A stretch of DNA of 57,328 nt from Candidatus Anaeroferrophillacea bacterium. GTDB lineage: Bacteria > Desulfobacterota > Anaeroferrophillalia > Anaeroferrophillales > Anaeroferrophillaceae. The notes beneath the pieces are model-generated. The model worked only from the letters and a program-made list of their open reading frames with translations. It was not told the origin of the DNA and did no database searches. Below, in pieces: positions 1-7,602 of the stretch (within the stretch, counting starts at the first letter, position 1; every line of letters starts with the position of its first letter). Position numbers and translations under genes: made by a program. The stretch is taken from assembly GCA_016933675.1 (NCBI GenBank), contig JAFGAM010000021.1, forward strand, positions 1 through 57,328. The letters run 5' to 3'.

Positions 1-26
1 GTATTTTGGCGGTTGTCACAGTCCGG

Positions 27-334
27 TCAATGGTCATGCGTACGTTCTTCGTTTTTGTGATCGGGGTGGTCGTGGTCATGATGGCCATGTCCCCCGGCAT
101 GACCATGATCAGGCGCCGCGCCGTCGTGGTATGTTCGCGGGTGCGAAGATGCCCGTGTTCGTGGGCGTGCTCATGTGTGTGTTCGTGCGCGTGGGTCACA
201 TCTTCATGCATATGCTCATGCTCATGGATATGCTCATTGACATGCGTGTGCTGATGGGAATGCTGATGGCTGTGTTTCCCTAATTCATTGGCGTTTTTCC
301 TTTTCGTCAGGTGCTGAATTATCCGTTCATTCAG
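27..334 (-). pseudogene. Broken His-rich metal-binding reading frame
   Basis: Read on the minus strand, this stretch encodes two His-dense tracts in different frames. The first (about 280 down to 150) alternates His with Ser, Gln, Glu and Thr. The second (about 110 down to 27) reads DHGHAGGHGHHDHDH and ends in a TGA at 29-27. Neither frame covers both tracts, and no ATG or GTG start lies in the first frame; the only candidate seen is a CTG at 334. The gene sits just downstream of the NikL-like gene. His-rich tails are common in nickel, cobalt and zinc handling proteins, so a metal chaperone or efflux protein is plausible but not shown. Its upstream part overlaps a remnant of the dispersed repeat, so a repeat insertion may have removed the original start. 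It could also be intact with a sequencing error. Confidence 0.35.
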
Positions 335-349
335 GGGGTACCGCTTCTC

Positions 350-401
350 CGGTGGCGGGGTAGCGTTTTGTCGTATGCCGGTACTGGTTATGGTTTCATC
401 A
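350..401. repeat. Dispersed repeat, partial copy
   Basis: On the minus strand: GATGAAACCATAACCAGTAC then CGGCATACGACAAAACGC, aligning with one end of copy 2. It starts three bases after the NikL-like stop codon. Confidence 0.55.
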
Positions 402-403
402 AT

Positions 404-865
404 TCATACCGGTTCGCGCCGTGCCTGCCAGCCATAGAAAAAGCCGCAGATGCCGAAGATCACGGCCATTCCGGTGATGATCTTGACCGCTCTGGTCAGG
501 CCGCCGTCGCGGGCGCGGGGTGTTGCGTGAGGTTCAGCCGTGGTCGGGTCGGCTGCAGCCTCATAGTCGAGGGCCAGGCGGTGCCCCATGCCGTCGTTGA
601 CGACCACCTGCCAGCGGCCGGGGCCGTCGGGCCGGAACATGAAGCAGCCGTTGCGGTCGGTGCGCCCGGTCTGGAAGGCCAGTTTGGCTCCTTCCGGTCT
701 GACCTCCACGGCGGCGTAGGCCATCGGCTCGCCGTCGTCATACCCGGCGTACACACAGGCGCCGGTGATGTTCTCGATATAGCCCTCGACCCCGTGTGCC
801 CGGCAGGGAGCGGCCGACAGGGCCAGCCCCAGCAGACAAACTGATAGATGCAGCCATAATCTCAT
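404..865 (-). CDS. NikL-like protein, periplasmic domain with C-terminal membrane anchor
   Basis: A 153-residue protein with an N-terminal signal sequence ending near CRAHG, a carboxypeptidase-like beta-sandwich segment (VRPEGAKLAFQTGRTDRNGC around residues 55-75) and one hydrophobic helix near the C terminus (ITGMAVIFGICGFFYGW). This architecture matches the small NikL component that accompanies NikMQO nickel ECF transporters lacking NikN. It begins 19 bases after the stop of the TrmO-like gene and reads in the same direction as the transporter genes, so it is probably part of the same operon. The mature protein starts with a His after the signal cleavage region, as is usual for Nik accessory proteins that bind metal through an N-terminal His. 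Assignment rests on architecture and context. Confidence 0.6.
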   Translation of the reverse strand: MRLWLHLSVCLLGLALSAAPCRAHGVEGYIENITGACVYAGYDDGEPMAYAAVEVRPEGAKLAFQTGRTDRNGCFMFRPDGPGRWQVVVNDGMGHRLALDYEAAADPTTAEPHATPRARDGGLTRAVKIITGMAVIFGICGFFYGWQARREPV

Positions 866-884
866 TGGGCAAGCCCCTTATTGA

Positions 885-1478
885 TCACGATTTGATCCGG
901 TCTCGGTTCGATCCGGCCGAACGCTCCCTGCCCGAAAAAGAATGGACGGCGGCCTGCTCAGCCTCCTTCAGGTCATCGATGATCCGATTCATCCAGGTGG
1001 AGAGCCGGGCACCGAGAACGGCATAGTAATGGGGCAGATACGGCTTGATATCGAGCACCGGGCTGCCATCGACGGCATCCAGGCCGGCCACGAGCAGGCC
1101 GCTGCCTTTTCGTTCCAGAATTTTTACGGCGATTGCCAGGATCGGGTTGGGGCGCGCCGGGCTGCAGGTTGCAAAAACTCCGACCAGCGGCAGATCCTTT
1201 CTGCCCAGTGGATGCACCCTGGTGAGGGCCCGGCCGGCAGCATCGACGCGATGGGCCCAGTAGAGGATGAGCGCATGGGAGAAGTCCTCGATCCCGTCAA
1301 GCAGGTTCATGTATTCGGGATGGATAAGTATCTCGGATACCGTTTCCGATGCGTCGTGCGATCGCGGGCCGTCGTCATCATCCCAGTGTAAATCCCCGGC
1401 GCGGGCCACCAGACACGGTTTCTCGATTACGCTTCGTACCACGCCCACCGGCGTCAAGTTCATATCGTTCATGTTCAT
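885..1478 (-). CDS. trmO: TrmO/TsaA (YaeB)-family SAM-dependent methyltransferase
   Basis: A 197-residue protein carrying the hallmarks of the TrmO/VirR family: PVGVVRS near the N terminus, DFSHALILYWAH in the middle, ATCSPARPNPI, and VDGSPVLDIKPY. Characterised TrmO enzymes N6-methylate the t6A37 base of certain tRNAs using SAM. The E. coli protein has an extra C-terminal domain; this one ends soon after the beta-barrel domain, like the short forms. The chosen start has a good GGAGG 6 bases upstream, and a longer frame upstream has no better signal. It lies inside a nickel transport operon between the NikK-like and NikL-like genes, which is unexpected for a tRNA modification enzyme. A role linked to metal metabolism cannot be excluded. 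Confidence 0.85.
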   Translation of the reverse strand: MNMNDMNLTPVGVVRSVIEKPCLVARAGDLHWDDDDGPRSHDASETVSEILIHPEYMNLLDGIEDFSHALILYWAHRVDAAGRALTRVHPLGRKDLPLVGVFATCSPARPNPILAIAVKILERKGSGLLVAGLDAVDGSPVLDIKPYLPHYYAVLGARLSTWMNRIIDDLKEAEQAAVHSFSGRERSAGSNRDRIKS

Positions 1479-1530
1479 TTTCAACCTCCAAAAGCAGGGA
1501 ACCACGGGCGGCCTTGCCGCTGATGGTTGA

Positions 1531-2343
1531 TCAGCGGACTTCGCAGGTGAAGGTCATGTTGTACATACATGCATCACAGACCGCGGGGTCCGGATAAGGC
1601 GGCTTATGGGAAAACATCAGCAGCCAGTACCCGGCGGTGTCCAGCGGCAGTTCGGCCCGGCCCTGGCCGTCGGTAACCGCGGACACCGGATAGTGGTAGG
1701 CGTGATGGTGTCCCTTGGCGGCGGGTTGGGGCGCGTTCGGATCGACGTAACCGGCATAGGTGGCATTGATGGCGGTGCCGGCCAGCGGCTTGCCCTCATA
1801 AAGCAGTTCCACGGCCAGTTTGTCACCGGACTTCAAGGAGCTGAGCTCGTTCAGCGGGCGCAGTTCCAGGGTCTGGCCGGTCAGGCGAATACCGGATGTG
1901 TCGGCGCCGGCCAGCAGTACGGCCCTGGCTTCGAGGTGAAAGTTGATGCATTTGACGGCGTCGGCAACCTCCTGTTTGTTGCCCCATTTTCGTCCTTCGG
2001 GGGTCAGGGTCTTGAAGCCGGACTTGATCCGTGCGGTCACGATGTATGCCCCGGCCTTTTCGATCTTCAGCCGATATTCGGCGGTCGATACCTTTCCCAG
2101 GGGTACCTCCTGGCCGTCGGGATCAAGCGCCACGATGTTTTCGAAGCGTTCTTCCGGGACTGTATCGTCATGGCGGTCGGCGGGGTATGTATGTCCCCAG
2201 CCGATGCCGATGGACACCGTCGAACCGACCGCGGGAAAATAATTATCGGGATTGAGCCACAGGTAATGGGCCAGTACCGGCCGGGCGAAAAAAGCGAATC
2301 CAAGGACCATCAGCAGCGTCAGAAAAACAGGCTTTCCTCTCAT
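1531..2343 (-). CDS. DUF4198 periplasmic protein, NikK-like nickel uptake component
   Basis: A 270-residue secreted protein. A signal peptide ends at VLAHYLWLNP, so the mature chain begins with His. The body is a DUF4198-type beta-sandwich with the usual YPVSAVTDGQGRAELPLD segment and a His-rich patch (KGHHHAYHY) near residue 215. The C terminus carries CDACMYN. DUF4198 proteins occur beside NikMQO/CbiMQO ECF transporters and are thought to capture nickel or cobalt in the periplasm. The start has GGAGG 8 bases upstream. It follows nikO after a gap of about 120 bases. Confidence 0.75.
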   Translation of the reverse strand: MRGKPVFLTLLMVLGFAFFARPVLAHYLWLNPDNYFPAVGSTVSIGIGWGHTYPADRHDDTVPEERFENIVALDPDGQEVPLGKVSTAEYRLKIEKAGAYIVTARIKSGFKTLTPEGRKWGNKQEVADAVKCINFHLEARAVLLAGADTSGIRLTGQTLELRPLNELSSLKSGDKLAVELLYEGKPLAGTAINATYAGYVDPNAPQPAAKGHHHAYHYPVSAVTDGQGRAELPLDTAGYWLLMFSHKPPYPDPAVCDACMYNMTFTCEVR

Positions 2344-2464
2344 TGTCTAAACCTCCATAATTCGTCATCAGATGACAGATGTTGCGGTTGTCCGCCCGAT
2401 GGTTCAGGCAGTCGATGTTGTTCGGCGGCAAACCCGACAGGCAACAGGTGCTCGACGGTAAAAG

Positions 2465-3178
2465 TTAACGGATGCCGGGCGCCGCAGTCCGCGCCGGAGT
2501 TGCGAGGCGGAGACTGCCGGGCGCCGGTTCCAGACGGCCGTTACTGAGCAGATACACCCGGTCGACAACCTGAGAAAGAAAATCGACCTCATGCGAGACG
2601 ATCATATAGCTGATTTCGAGATCCCGCAGAAGCTGGATCAGGTGTTGCTTGGTGGTCTCGTCAAGGCCGGCGCTGGGTTCGTCGAGGAGCAGGACTTCCG
2701 GTTCCATGGCCAGCACCGTGGCCAGCGCCACCAGGCGTTTCTCGCCCCCGGAAAGTCTGGCCGTTATCCGTTGGTCGAATCCTTCGAGTCCGAGCCGGGC
2801 CAGGGTGAGGCGGGATATCGCCAGGGCGTCTTCCCGGCTTTTGCCCAGGTTCAGGGGGCCGAAGGCCACGTCCTCGATCACCGTCGGACTGAAAAGCTGG
2901 TCGTCGGCATCCTGGAATAGCAGGCCGATCCGGCGGCGCGCGGCAACAAAATCCTGTTCCTCGACCGCCGGGCGGCCGAAGATCTCGATGCTCCCGGCAT
3001 CCGGCCTGAGCAGCCCGACCAGCAGGTGGAACAGGGTGGTCTTGCCGCTGCCGTTGGGGGCGATCAGGCCGAGACGCTCACCGGCATGCACGGTCAATTC
3101 CAGATCATCCAGCACGGGCCGGCATCCCGGATAGGCGAAACGGAGGTTGCGCACGGCGATGAGCGGAGTTTGGTTCAT
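2465..3178 (-). CDS. cbiO: Nickel/cobalt ECF transporter ATP-binding subunit (NikO/CbiO)
   Basis: An ABC ATPase of 237 residues with Walker A (APNGSGKTTL), Q-loop (LLFQDADDQLFSPTV, typical of CbiO/EcfA ATPases), signature motif LSGGEKRL, Walker B LLLDEPSAGLD and the H-loop SHEVDF. It powers the ECF-type transporter formed with NikM and NikQ. The ATG chosen overlaps the nikQ stop by four bases (ATGA), indicating translational coupling. A start 21 bases further upstream is possible but would overlap nikQ more deeply. Confidence 0.93.
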   Translation of the reverse strand: MNQTPLIAVRNLRFAYPGCRPVLDDLELTVHAGERLGLIAPNGSGKTTLFHLLVGLLRPDAGSIEIFGRPAVEEQDFVAARRRIGLLFQDADDQLFSPTVIEDVAFGPLNLGKSREDALAISRLTLARLGLEGFDQRITARLSGGEKRLVALATVLAMEPEVLLLDEPSAGLDETTKQHLIQLLRDLEISYMIVSHEVDFLSQVVDRVYLLSNGRLEPAPGSLRLATPARTAAPGIR

Positions 3179-3939
3179 GGCAGGAATACCTTGCCCCATT
3201 CCAGCAGCGCCAGGCCGATGAGCAGCATCGCCATGCCCAGGGCGAACTGCCGCTGGCGCGGGTGGGCGGGAAAATCGAACAGACAGTAAAAGCGTCCGTC
3301 AAAACCCCGGCAGCGCATGGCCTGTTCCACGCGTTCAGCCCGGGCGGCGGCCCGCACGAAAATCATCGCCGCCAGATAGGCGATGGTCCGGTAGGTATGG
3401 AGATCGGTGCGGGGTGTGAATCCCCGGACCCGGACGGCCCGCAGCAGGCGCCGGTATTCGTCCTCGATGACGAAGATGTAGCGGTAGCTGAACAGCAGCA
3501 GATGTACCAGCTTGAGCGGCAGCCCCAGGCCTGCCAGGGCATGGCCGAGAACGGCAAGATTCATGGTTGCCACCAGGGCGATGACGGCGGTCAGAATGGC
3601 CATGGATTTCAGGGTAACCTGGGCCGCCAGTGCGATTCCCGGTCGGCTGATGGCCAGCGGCCCCAGCCGGCAGAGAACGGGACCGGAAACACTGACCGGC
3701 AGCACCAGCCACAACAGCGCGAGAAATCCCGCCACCGCCAGCAGGCGGCGCATGACCTGCAGGAAATCGAGACGGGCAGTCCACACCAGGATCGCCGCGA
3801 GCAGCAGGGCCGCGCCCAGGGTCGGAAAATGGCGGGAGACGGCAACCAGCAGGGAGAATGCGCCGGCGACGACCACTCGGATGCGCGGGTCGAGGCGAAG
3901 CAGTGGTGCGTCGCCGCCGGCGAACGGTTCCTCGATCAT
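3175..3939 (-). CDS. cbiQ: Nickel/cobalt ECF transporter transmembrane subunit (NikQ/CbiQ)
   Basis: A 254-residue polytopic membrane protein with 5-6 hydrophobic segments. The cytoplasmic coupling helices carry the conserved family pattern: ALRARG appears here as AVRVRGF, followed later by RAERVEQAMRCRGFDGR. CbiQ couples the ATPase to the substrate-binding CbiM/NikM subunit. The ATG overlaps the nikM stop in an ATGA and the stop overlaps the nikO start, so M, Q and O form one tightly coupled unit. Confidence 0.93.
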   Translation of the reverse strand: MIEEPFAGGDAPLLRLDPRIRVVVAGAFSLLVAVSRHFPTLGAALLLAAILVWTARLDFLQVMRRLLAVAGFLALLWLVLPVSVSGPVLCRLGPLAISRPGIALAAQVTLKSMAILTAVIALVATMNLAVLGHALAGLGLPLKLVHLLLFSYRYIFVIEDEYRRLLRAVRVRGFTPRTDLHTYRTIAYLAAMIFVRAAARAERVEQAMRCRGFDGRFYCLFDFPAHPRQRQFALGMAMLLIGLALLEWGKVFLP

Positions 3940-4550
3940 CGCGCCGGCTCCGGGCCGGCCAGCATTTCCGGCCGTACATGTTTGATGAACCGCACGCCGA
4001 ACACGGTGATCAGCCCTTCGATTACCATCACCGGCAGGTGGGCCAGCATTACCAGCTTGGCCACCCCGAGAAACGCCTCGCCGGAGAAAAACAGGGACAG
4101 GGCCGCCAGCAGGCCGGCCAGCAGAACCGCGAGGAAGCCACAGAGAAAGGCCGCCGTCGAGGCAATCAGTTCCCGTCGGCTGCCGACCATGGAACGGAAC
4201 AGCAGACCGCAGATCACCGCCGGCAGGGCCATGTTCACGGTATTGACTCCCAGGGTGGTCAGGCCGCCGAATTGAAAGAGTACCGCCTGCAGCAGCAGCG
4301 CCGTAAGGGCGGCGGGAAACACCATCCAGCCCAGGAAAAGGCCGAGCAGCCCGTTGAGAATGAGATGAACACTGGAGGGGCCGATGGGCACATGAATGAA
4401 AGAGGCGACAAAAAAGGCCGAGGTCATAATCGCCACCCGGGGCATCTGCTGATAGTCGATTTTCTTCAGACCGACCGCGGTGCCGGCCAGGGTCAGGGTC
4501 AGGCCGGCGGCGAGAACCGGCGCCGCGAGCACGCCTTCGGAGATATGCAT
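3936..4550 (-). CDS. cbiM: Nickel/cobalt ECF transporter substrate-binding subunit (NikM/CbiM)
   Basis: A 204-residue integral membrane protein starting MHISEG, the invariant N terminus in which the amino group and His2 bind the metal ion. FIHVPIGPSSVHLILNGLLG and FQFGGLTTLGVNTVNMALPA are characteristic CbiM/NikM segments. Because DUF4198 and NikL-like proteins are present and no CbiN is seen, nickel is the more likely substrate than cobalt; this is an inference from context. The ATG is preceded by GAAGGATG. The gene lies 86 bases after the TonB receptor, with a strong hairpin in the gap. Confidence 0.93.
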   Translation of the reverse strand: MHISEGVLAAPVLAAGLTLTLAGTAVGLKKIDYQQMPRVAIMTSAFFVASFIHVPIGPSSVHLILNGLLGLFLGWMVFPAALTALLLQAVLFQFGGLTTLGVNTVNMALPAVICGLLFRSMVGSRRELIASTAAFLCGFLAVLLAGLLAALSLFFSGEAFLGVAKLVMLAHLPVMVIEGLITVFGVRFIKHVRPEMLAGPEPAR

Positions 4551-4575
4551 GACACATCCTTCATTTGTTGCGGTG

Positions 4576-4613
4576 CGGCAGCCGGTCCCCCGCGAGGGAG
4601 ATGCCGGCTGCCG
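4576..4613. promoter_or_regulatory. Strong hairpin between the TonB receptor and nikM
   Basis: A perfect 10-bp inverted repeat (CGGCAGCCGG / CCGGCTGCCG) with an inner TCCC/GGGA pairing. No run of T follows on either strand, so it is not a canonical intrinsic terminator. It may act as an mRNA processing or attenuation element that sets receptor versus transporter levels. Confidence 0.5.
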
Positions 4614-4636
4614 GAAGTGAGAAAAGGTTGCCGGCC

Positions 4637-6886
4637 TCAGAACTTCGCGCTTATCGAGGCGATGGCGGAAAACGGCGTACCGGCGTAGTAGGAGGTGCCG
4701 GTACCATCGTCGGAAGCGGTGATGGCGCCGACGTACTTCGTGTCGAACAGGTTGGTGATGTCGAGACCGATGGCCAGCTCCTCGCACCAGGCGAACCGCG
4801 GCAGGGTGTATGTGAGACCCAGGTCGGCGGTGGCATGGCCGGAGATGGACTGGGTGTTCTCCGGGTCGCCATAGCGCCGGCCGACGTATTTCACCGTCGG
4901 CGCCACCTCCAGGCTGCCGATGGTCCAGATCATCCCCGCCTTGACCAGCATCTTCGGGGTGTCGGGGAACTGCTTGCCCTCCACGTGCAGCACCGTGCCG
5001 CCGCGGCTGAAGTCGTCGTCAAACTCCAGTTTCGTGTAGCTCGGGTTGAAGAAGACGACGATGTTCTCGCTGGGGTAGAGATTCAGTTCCAGTTCGGCGC
5101 CCCAGGCGGTGGCGTCGCCGAGGTTCTGGTGGTAGTTGACCCCGACCTCCGGATCGATGGCCTGGACCAGCAGGTCATGGTGTTCGGCATAGAAGATGGT
5201 GGGGATGAGATCGAAGTGCTCCCCGTGCCAGCGGCAGCCGATATCGAAGTTGTCGGCGGTTTCCATCTCCCATTCATCGAAGACATCCTGCAGCGTCAGC
5301 CCGGCGGCAGTGAAGGCGGCGCGATTGGTGGCGTAGATCGTCGCCACCGGGACGTAGGCGTAGGGCCGCATGTAGGTGCGGCCGTAATTGGCGTACAGTT
5401 CCAGCTTCGGGGTGAGCTGCCAGCCCAGCGCCAGGCTCGGCAGCCACTCGTCGAAATCGGTCTCGTCGAGGCTCAGGGCGGCGTCCTCGCCGAGGTTGTT
5501 ATCCAGGGCGTCTTCGTAGGATGCCGGGGTGCCTCCGCTGGCGCTGCCCTTGTAGGCGGTGCTGGCCGGTTCGGTGTAGGAGAAATATTTGAGGCCCGCC
5601 TGGATACTGAAATCGCCGAAACGCCGGCCGACCTGCAGCCAGGGGCTGTGGATGTCGCCGTCGCCGTGGTTGTCGGTGAGGTACTTCCAGCCGGCGTAGG
5701 TGCGCCCGGCGGCGGTGATGTTGTTCGCCCGGACGTATTTCTTCAGATCGTGGGCTTCGTACCAGTAGCCGGCGGAGACGGCGCAGCCGCCGATATCGCC
5801 GCGGTATTCACCGACGGCGCCGAGGCGTTCGAGGTCGATCACCTTGTCGGCCTTGCCGTCCAGCAGGGAGCTGTCCTCCTCGGTGTAGTAGGGCTTGATG
5901 GTGATAACGTGCCCCGGTGCGGCGGTGAAGGAGGCGACGGTCATGAACTCGGTGGTTTCGTAGTCACCCCGATGATAGTCGTAGTAATTGACGTCGGCGG
6001 TGGGGTCACCGGTGCGGTGCTCGTTGTAGTCGCGGCCGTCATTATGCTTGATGTCGTCCGCCTGGGCATAGGTCAGCGGCATGAAATCGTGGCGTTCCAT
6101 GTCATTGTAGTTGTAGAACATCTCGATCTTGAAACGTTCCCCAAGCGGTTGGGAAAGGCCGGCGGTGAGGTGTTCCCGGGGGCCGAGATCGCCGGCGCCC
6201 TTCCATTTGTCCAACTCGCTGTATGACGCGGAGATGAACGCCGCGGTGCCGGTGGGCAGGCGGCCGGTGTCGAGCCGCAGGAAGCTGCGCCGGGCGTCGA
6301 AGCTGCCGTAGCTCTGGCGCAGGTCGGCGCTGAACTTTTCCGCCGGGCGGCGCCACTGGAGCGCGACAGTGCCGCCGCGGTTGCCCGAGCCGGTGCCCAG
6401 CCCCGGCGGCGCGGTGCCCTTGTAGAGACCGATGGATTCCATGTTCTCCATGTCATAGAGAAAATCCCGCGGGCCGATGGGCATGATACCGTAATTCGGT
6501 AAACCCTCAATCGACATGCCGGTGAACATGCTGTCGATGCCGCGGATGCGCACACTTTTGGCGGCGATGCCGAAGGGATCCTGCAGCTCCACGTCGATGC
6601 CCGGCAGGATGTCGAGGGTCGCGAAGGCGCTGGATGCGGCGCCGCTGCCGGCCAGCGCGATGCCGTCGGCGGTGACCTCGGTGCCGGTGTAGAGCAGATC
6701 GCCTTCTTGGCAGGTGGGGGTGGCCAGGGATTGCCGGACGGTCATCGGCGCCAGGGTGACGGGCCTGTCGGTGCCGCCGGCGGTTTCACCGGCCGCGGCG
6801 GAGCCGACGACGGCGGCAGACAGCAGGATGAGCGCCGTGAGGGCGAAGATAACGTTGCGGTGGTGCATGATGGGACGCAGGTTCAT
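4637..6886 (-). CDS. TonB-dependent outer-membrane receptor, probably for nickel/cobalt complexes
   Basis: A 749-residue outer-membrane receptor. A signal peptide ends near VGSAAAGE. A plug domain follows (RIRGIDSMFTGMSIEGLPN, ESIGLYKGTAPPGLGTGSGNRGG, about residues 60-190), then a 22-strand barrel rich in alternating aromatics. The chain ends in the terminal Phe typical of outer-membrane proteins (SISAKF). Such receptors import metal chelates using TonB energy. The position directly upstream of nikMQO on the same strand suggests that it supplies the periplasm with the metal that NikMQO then imports. The start used has GGAGGAAAC 5 bases upstream; the longer upstream frame reads into the dispersed repeat and is unlikely to be coding. 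Confidence 0.88.
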   Translation of the reverse strand: MNLRPIMHHRNVIFALTALILLSAAVVGSAAAGETAGGTDRPVTLAPMTVRQSLATPTCQEGDLLYTGTEVTADGIALAGSGAASSAFATLDILPGIDVELQDPFGIAAKSVRIRGIDSMFTGMSIEGLPNYGIMPIGPRDFLYDMENMESIGLYKGTAPPGLGTGSGNRGGTVALQWRRPAEKFSADLRQSYGSFDARRSFLRLDTGRLPTGTAAFISASYSELDKWKGAGDLGPREHLTAGLSQPLGERFKIEMFYNYNDMERHDFMPLTYAQADDIKHNDGRDYNEHRTGDPTADVNYYDYHRGDYETTEFMTVASFTAAPGHVITIKPYYTEEDSSLLDGKADKVIDLERLGAVGEYRGDIGGCAVSAGYWYEAHDLKKYVRANNITAAGRTYAGWKYLTDNHGDGDIHSPWLQVGRRFGDFSIQAGLKYFSYTEPASTAYKGSASGGTPASYEDALDNNLGEDAALSLDETDFDEWLPSLALGWQLTPKLELYANYGRTYMRPYAYVPVATIYATNRAAFTAAGLTLQDVFDEWEMETADNFDIGCRWHGEHFDLIPTIFYAEHHDLLVQAIDPEVGVNYHQNLGDATAWGAELELNLYPSENIVVFFNPSYTKLEFDDDFSRGGTVLHVEGKQFPDTPKMLVKAGMIWTIGSLEVAPTVKYVGRRYGDPENTQSISGHATADLGLTYTLPRFAWCEELAIGLDITNLFDTKYVGAITASDDGTGTSYYAGTPFSAIASISAKF

Positions 6887-6928
6887 ATCAGTTTCCTCCG
6901 GTTTGCTGGTGGCATGGCAACAAATCAT

Positions 6929-7090
6929 TGATGGTTGTCGTAACCACTCCATTTTTATCGGTGCGCTGCTTCTATGTCCGCCATTCCTCAAACAAGGAAG
7001 CGCCGCGAATCTGAAAGGGCGATTCGCGCATCGCCCCTACTGTGCCAGCCCTTTTCGGCGTTTTTTGGCAGAGTTGTTACGGTTTCATCA
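6929..7090. repeat. Dispersed terminal-inverted-repeat element, copy 1 (full length)
   Basis: About 162 bp. The left end reads TGATGGTTGTCGTAAC and the right end GTTACGGTTTCATCA, an imperfect inverted pair. The inner part contains AAGGAAGCGCCGCGAA and a short palindrome (GGGCGATTCGCG / CGCGCATCGCCC). The element matches those at 14223-14387 and 43482-43668, and partial copies at 350-401, 11364-11407 and 36278-36319. It has no coding capacity and looks like a MITE or REP-type mobile repeat. It lies directly upstream of the TonB receptor. Confidence 0.7.
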
Positions 7091-7602
7091 TGGCTGATGC
7101 AACCGGCATTCGGAATTGCTGCATGCGGTATCTGGGCGACCGAGGGCGCGCTGGGGCCGAAAATCGGACCGGAAATCCGATCGAAAACGCGGCCGGAAAT
7201 GCGATCTGGCGCGTAACAGGCCGATAAAAACGGCACTAAACGCGCATACGCCGACGGCGCAATACCGTTACACGGTCGGCAATGCCGGGGAAACCTTCGT
7301 GGTTTGATTGGGGTATGTACTGCGTGTGCGGCGGCTGCCGCCGGCGGCGCCTGGCCGCTTCACGGTCGGGCAATGCCGGGGAAACCTTCGTGGCTTGATT
7401 CAGCTACGTGGTGATTCGGTTGCGGCGGGTGCCGCAGGTTGGTGTTGCGCGGTGCGCGTGCCTTCAGACACGCAAGTTGAATCGATGATTAAGGGCTTCT
7501 AACGTTCTGGCTGATGGTTTGTCAAGCGAAAAATAACGAGTGTGTCGCGCAAATGGAACTTCGAGAGTGCCATTCGGTATGCGCTGCCGAGCGCCCGCGG
7601 GT
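7091..7602. other. Non-coding spacer with short direct repeats
   Basis: No convincing gene was found here. It contains a near-perfect 39-40 base direct repeat (7271-7309 and 7361-7400; core GCCGGGGAAACCTTCGTGG, one indel and one substitution) and a short imperfect tandem around 7160-7210. The cobalamin riboswitch core and a NikR-type operator were looked for by eye and not found. Confidence 0.5.

Noticed and set aside
6-254. Plus-strand 82-residue reading frame rich in Met, Val and Cys
   Set aside because: It is the complement of the His-rich minus-strand tract; its composition reflects that and it shows no gene features.
6887-7602. Cobalamin or nickel riboswitch / NikR site upstream of the TonB receptor
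   Set aside because: Neither the B12-box core nor a NikR-type palindrome could be found by eye; the space is filled by a dispersed repeat and direct repeats.
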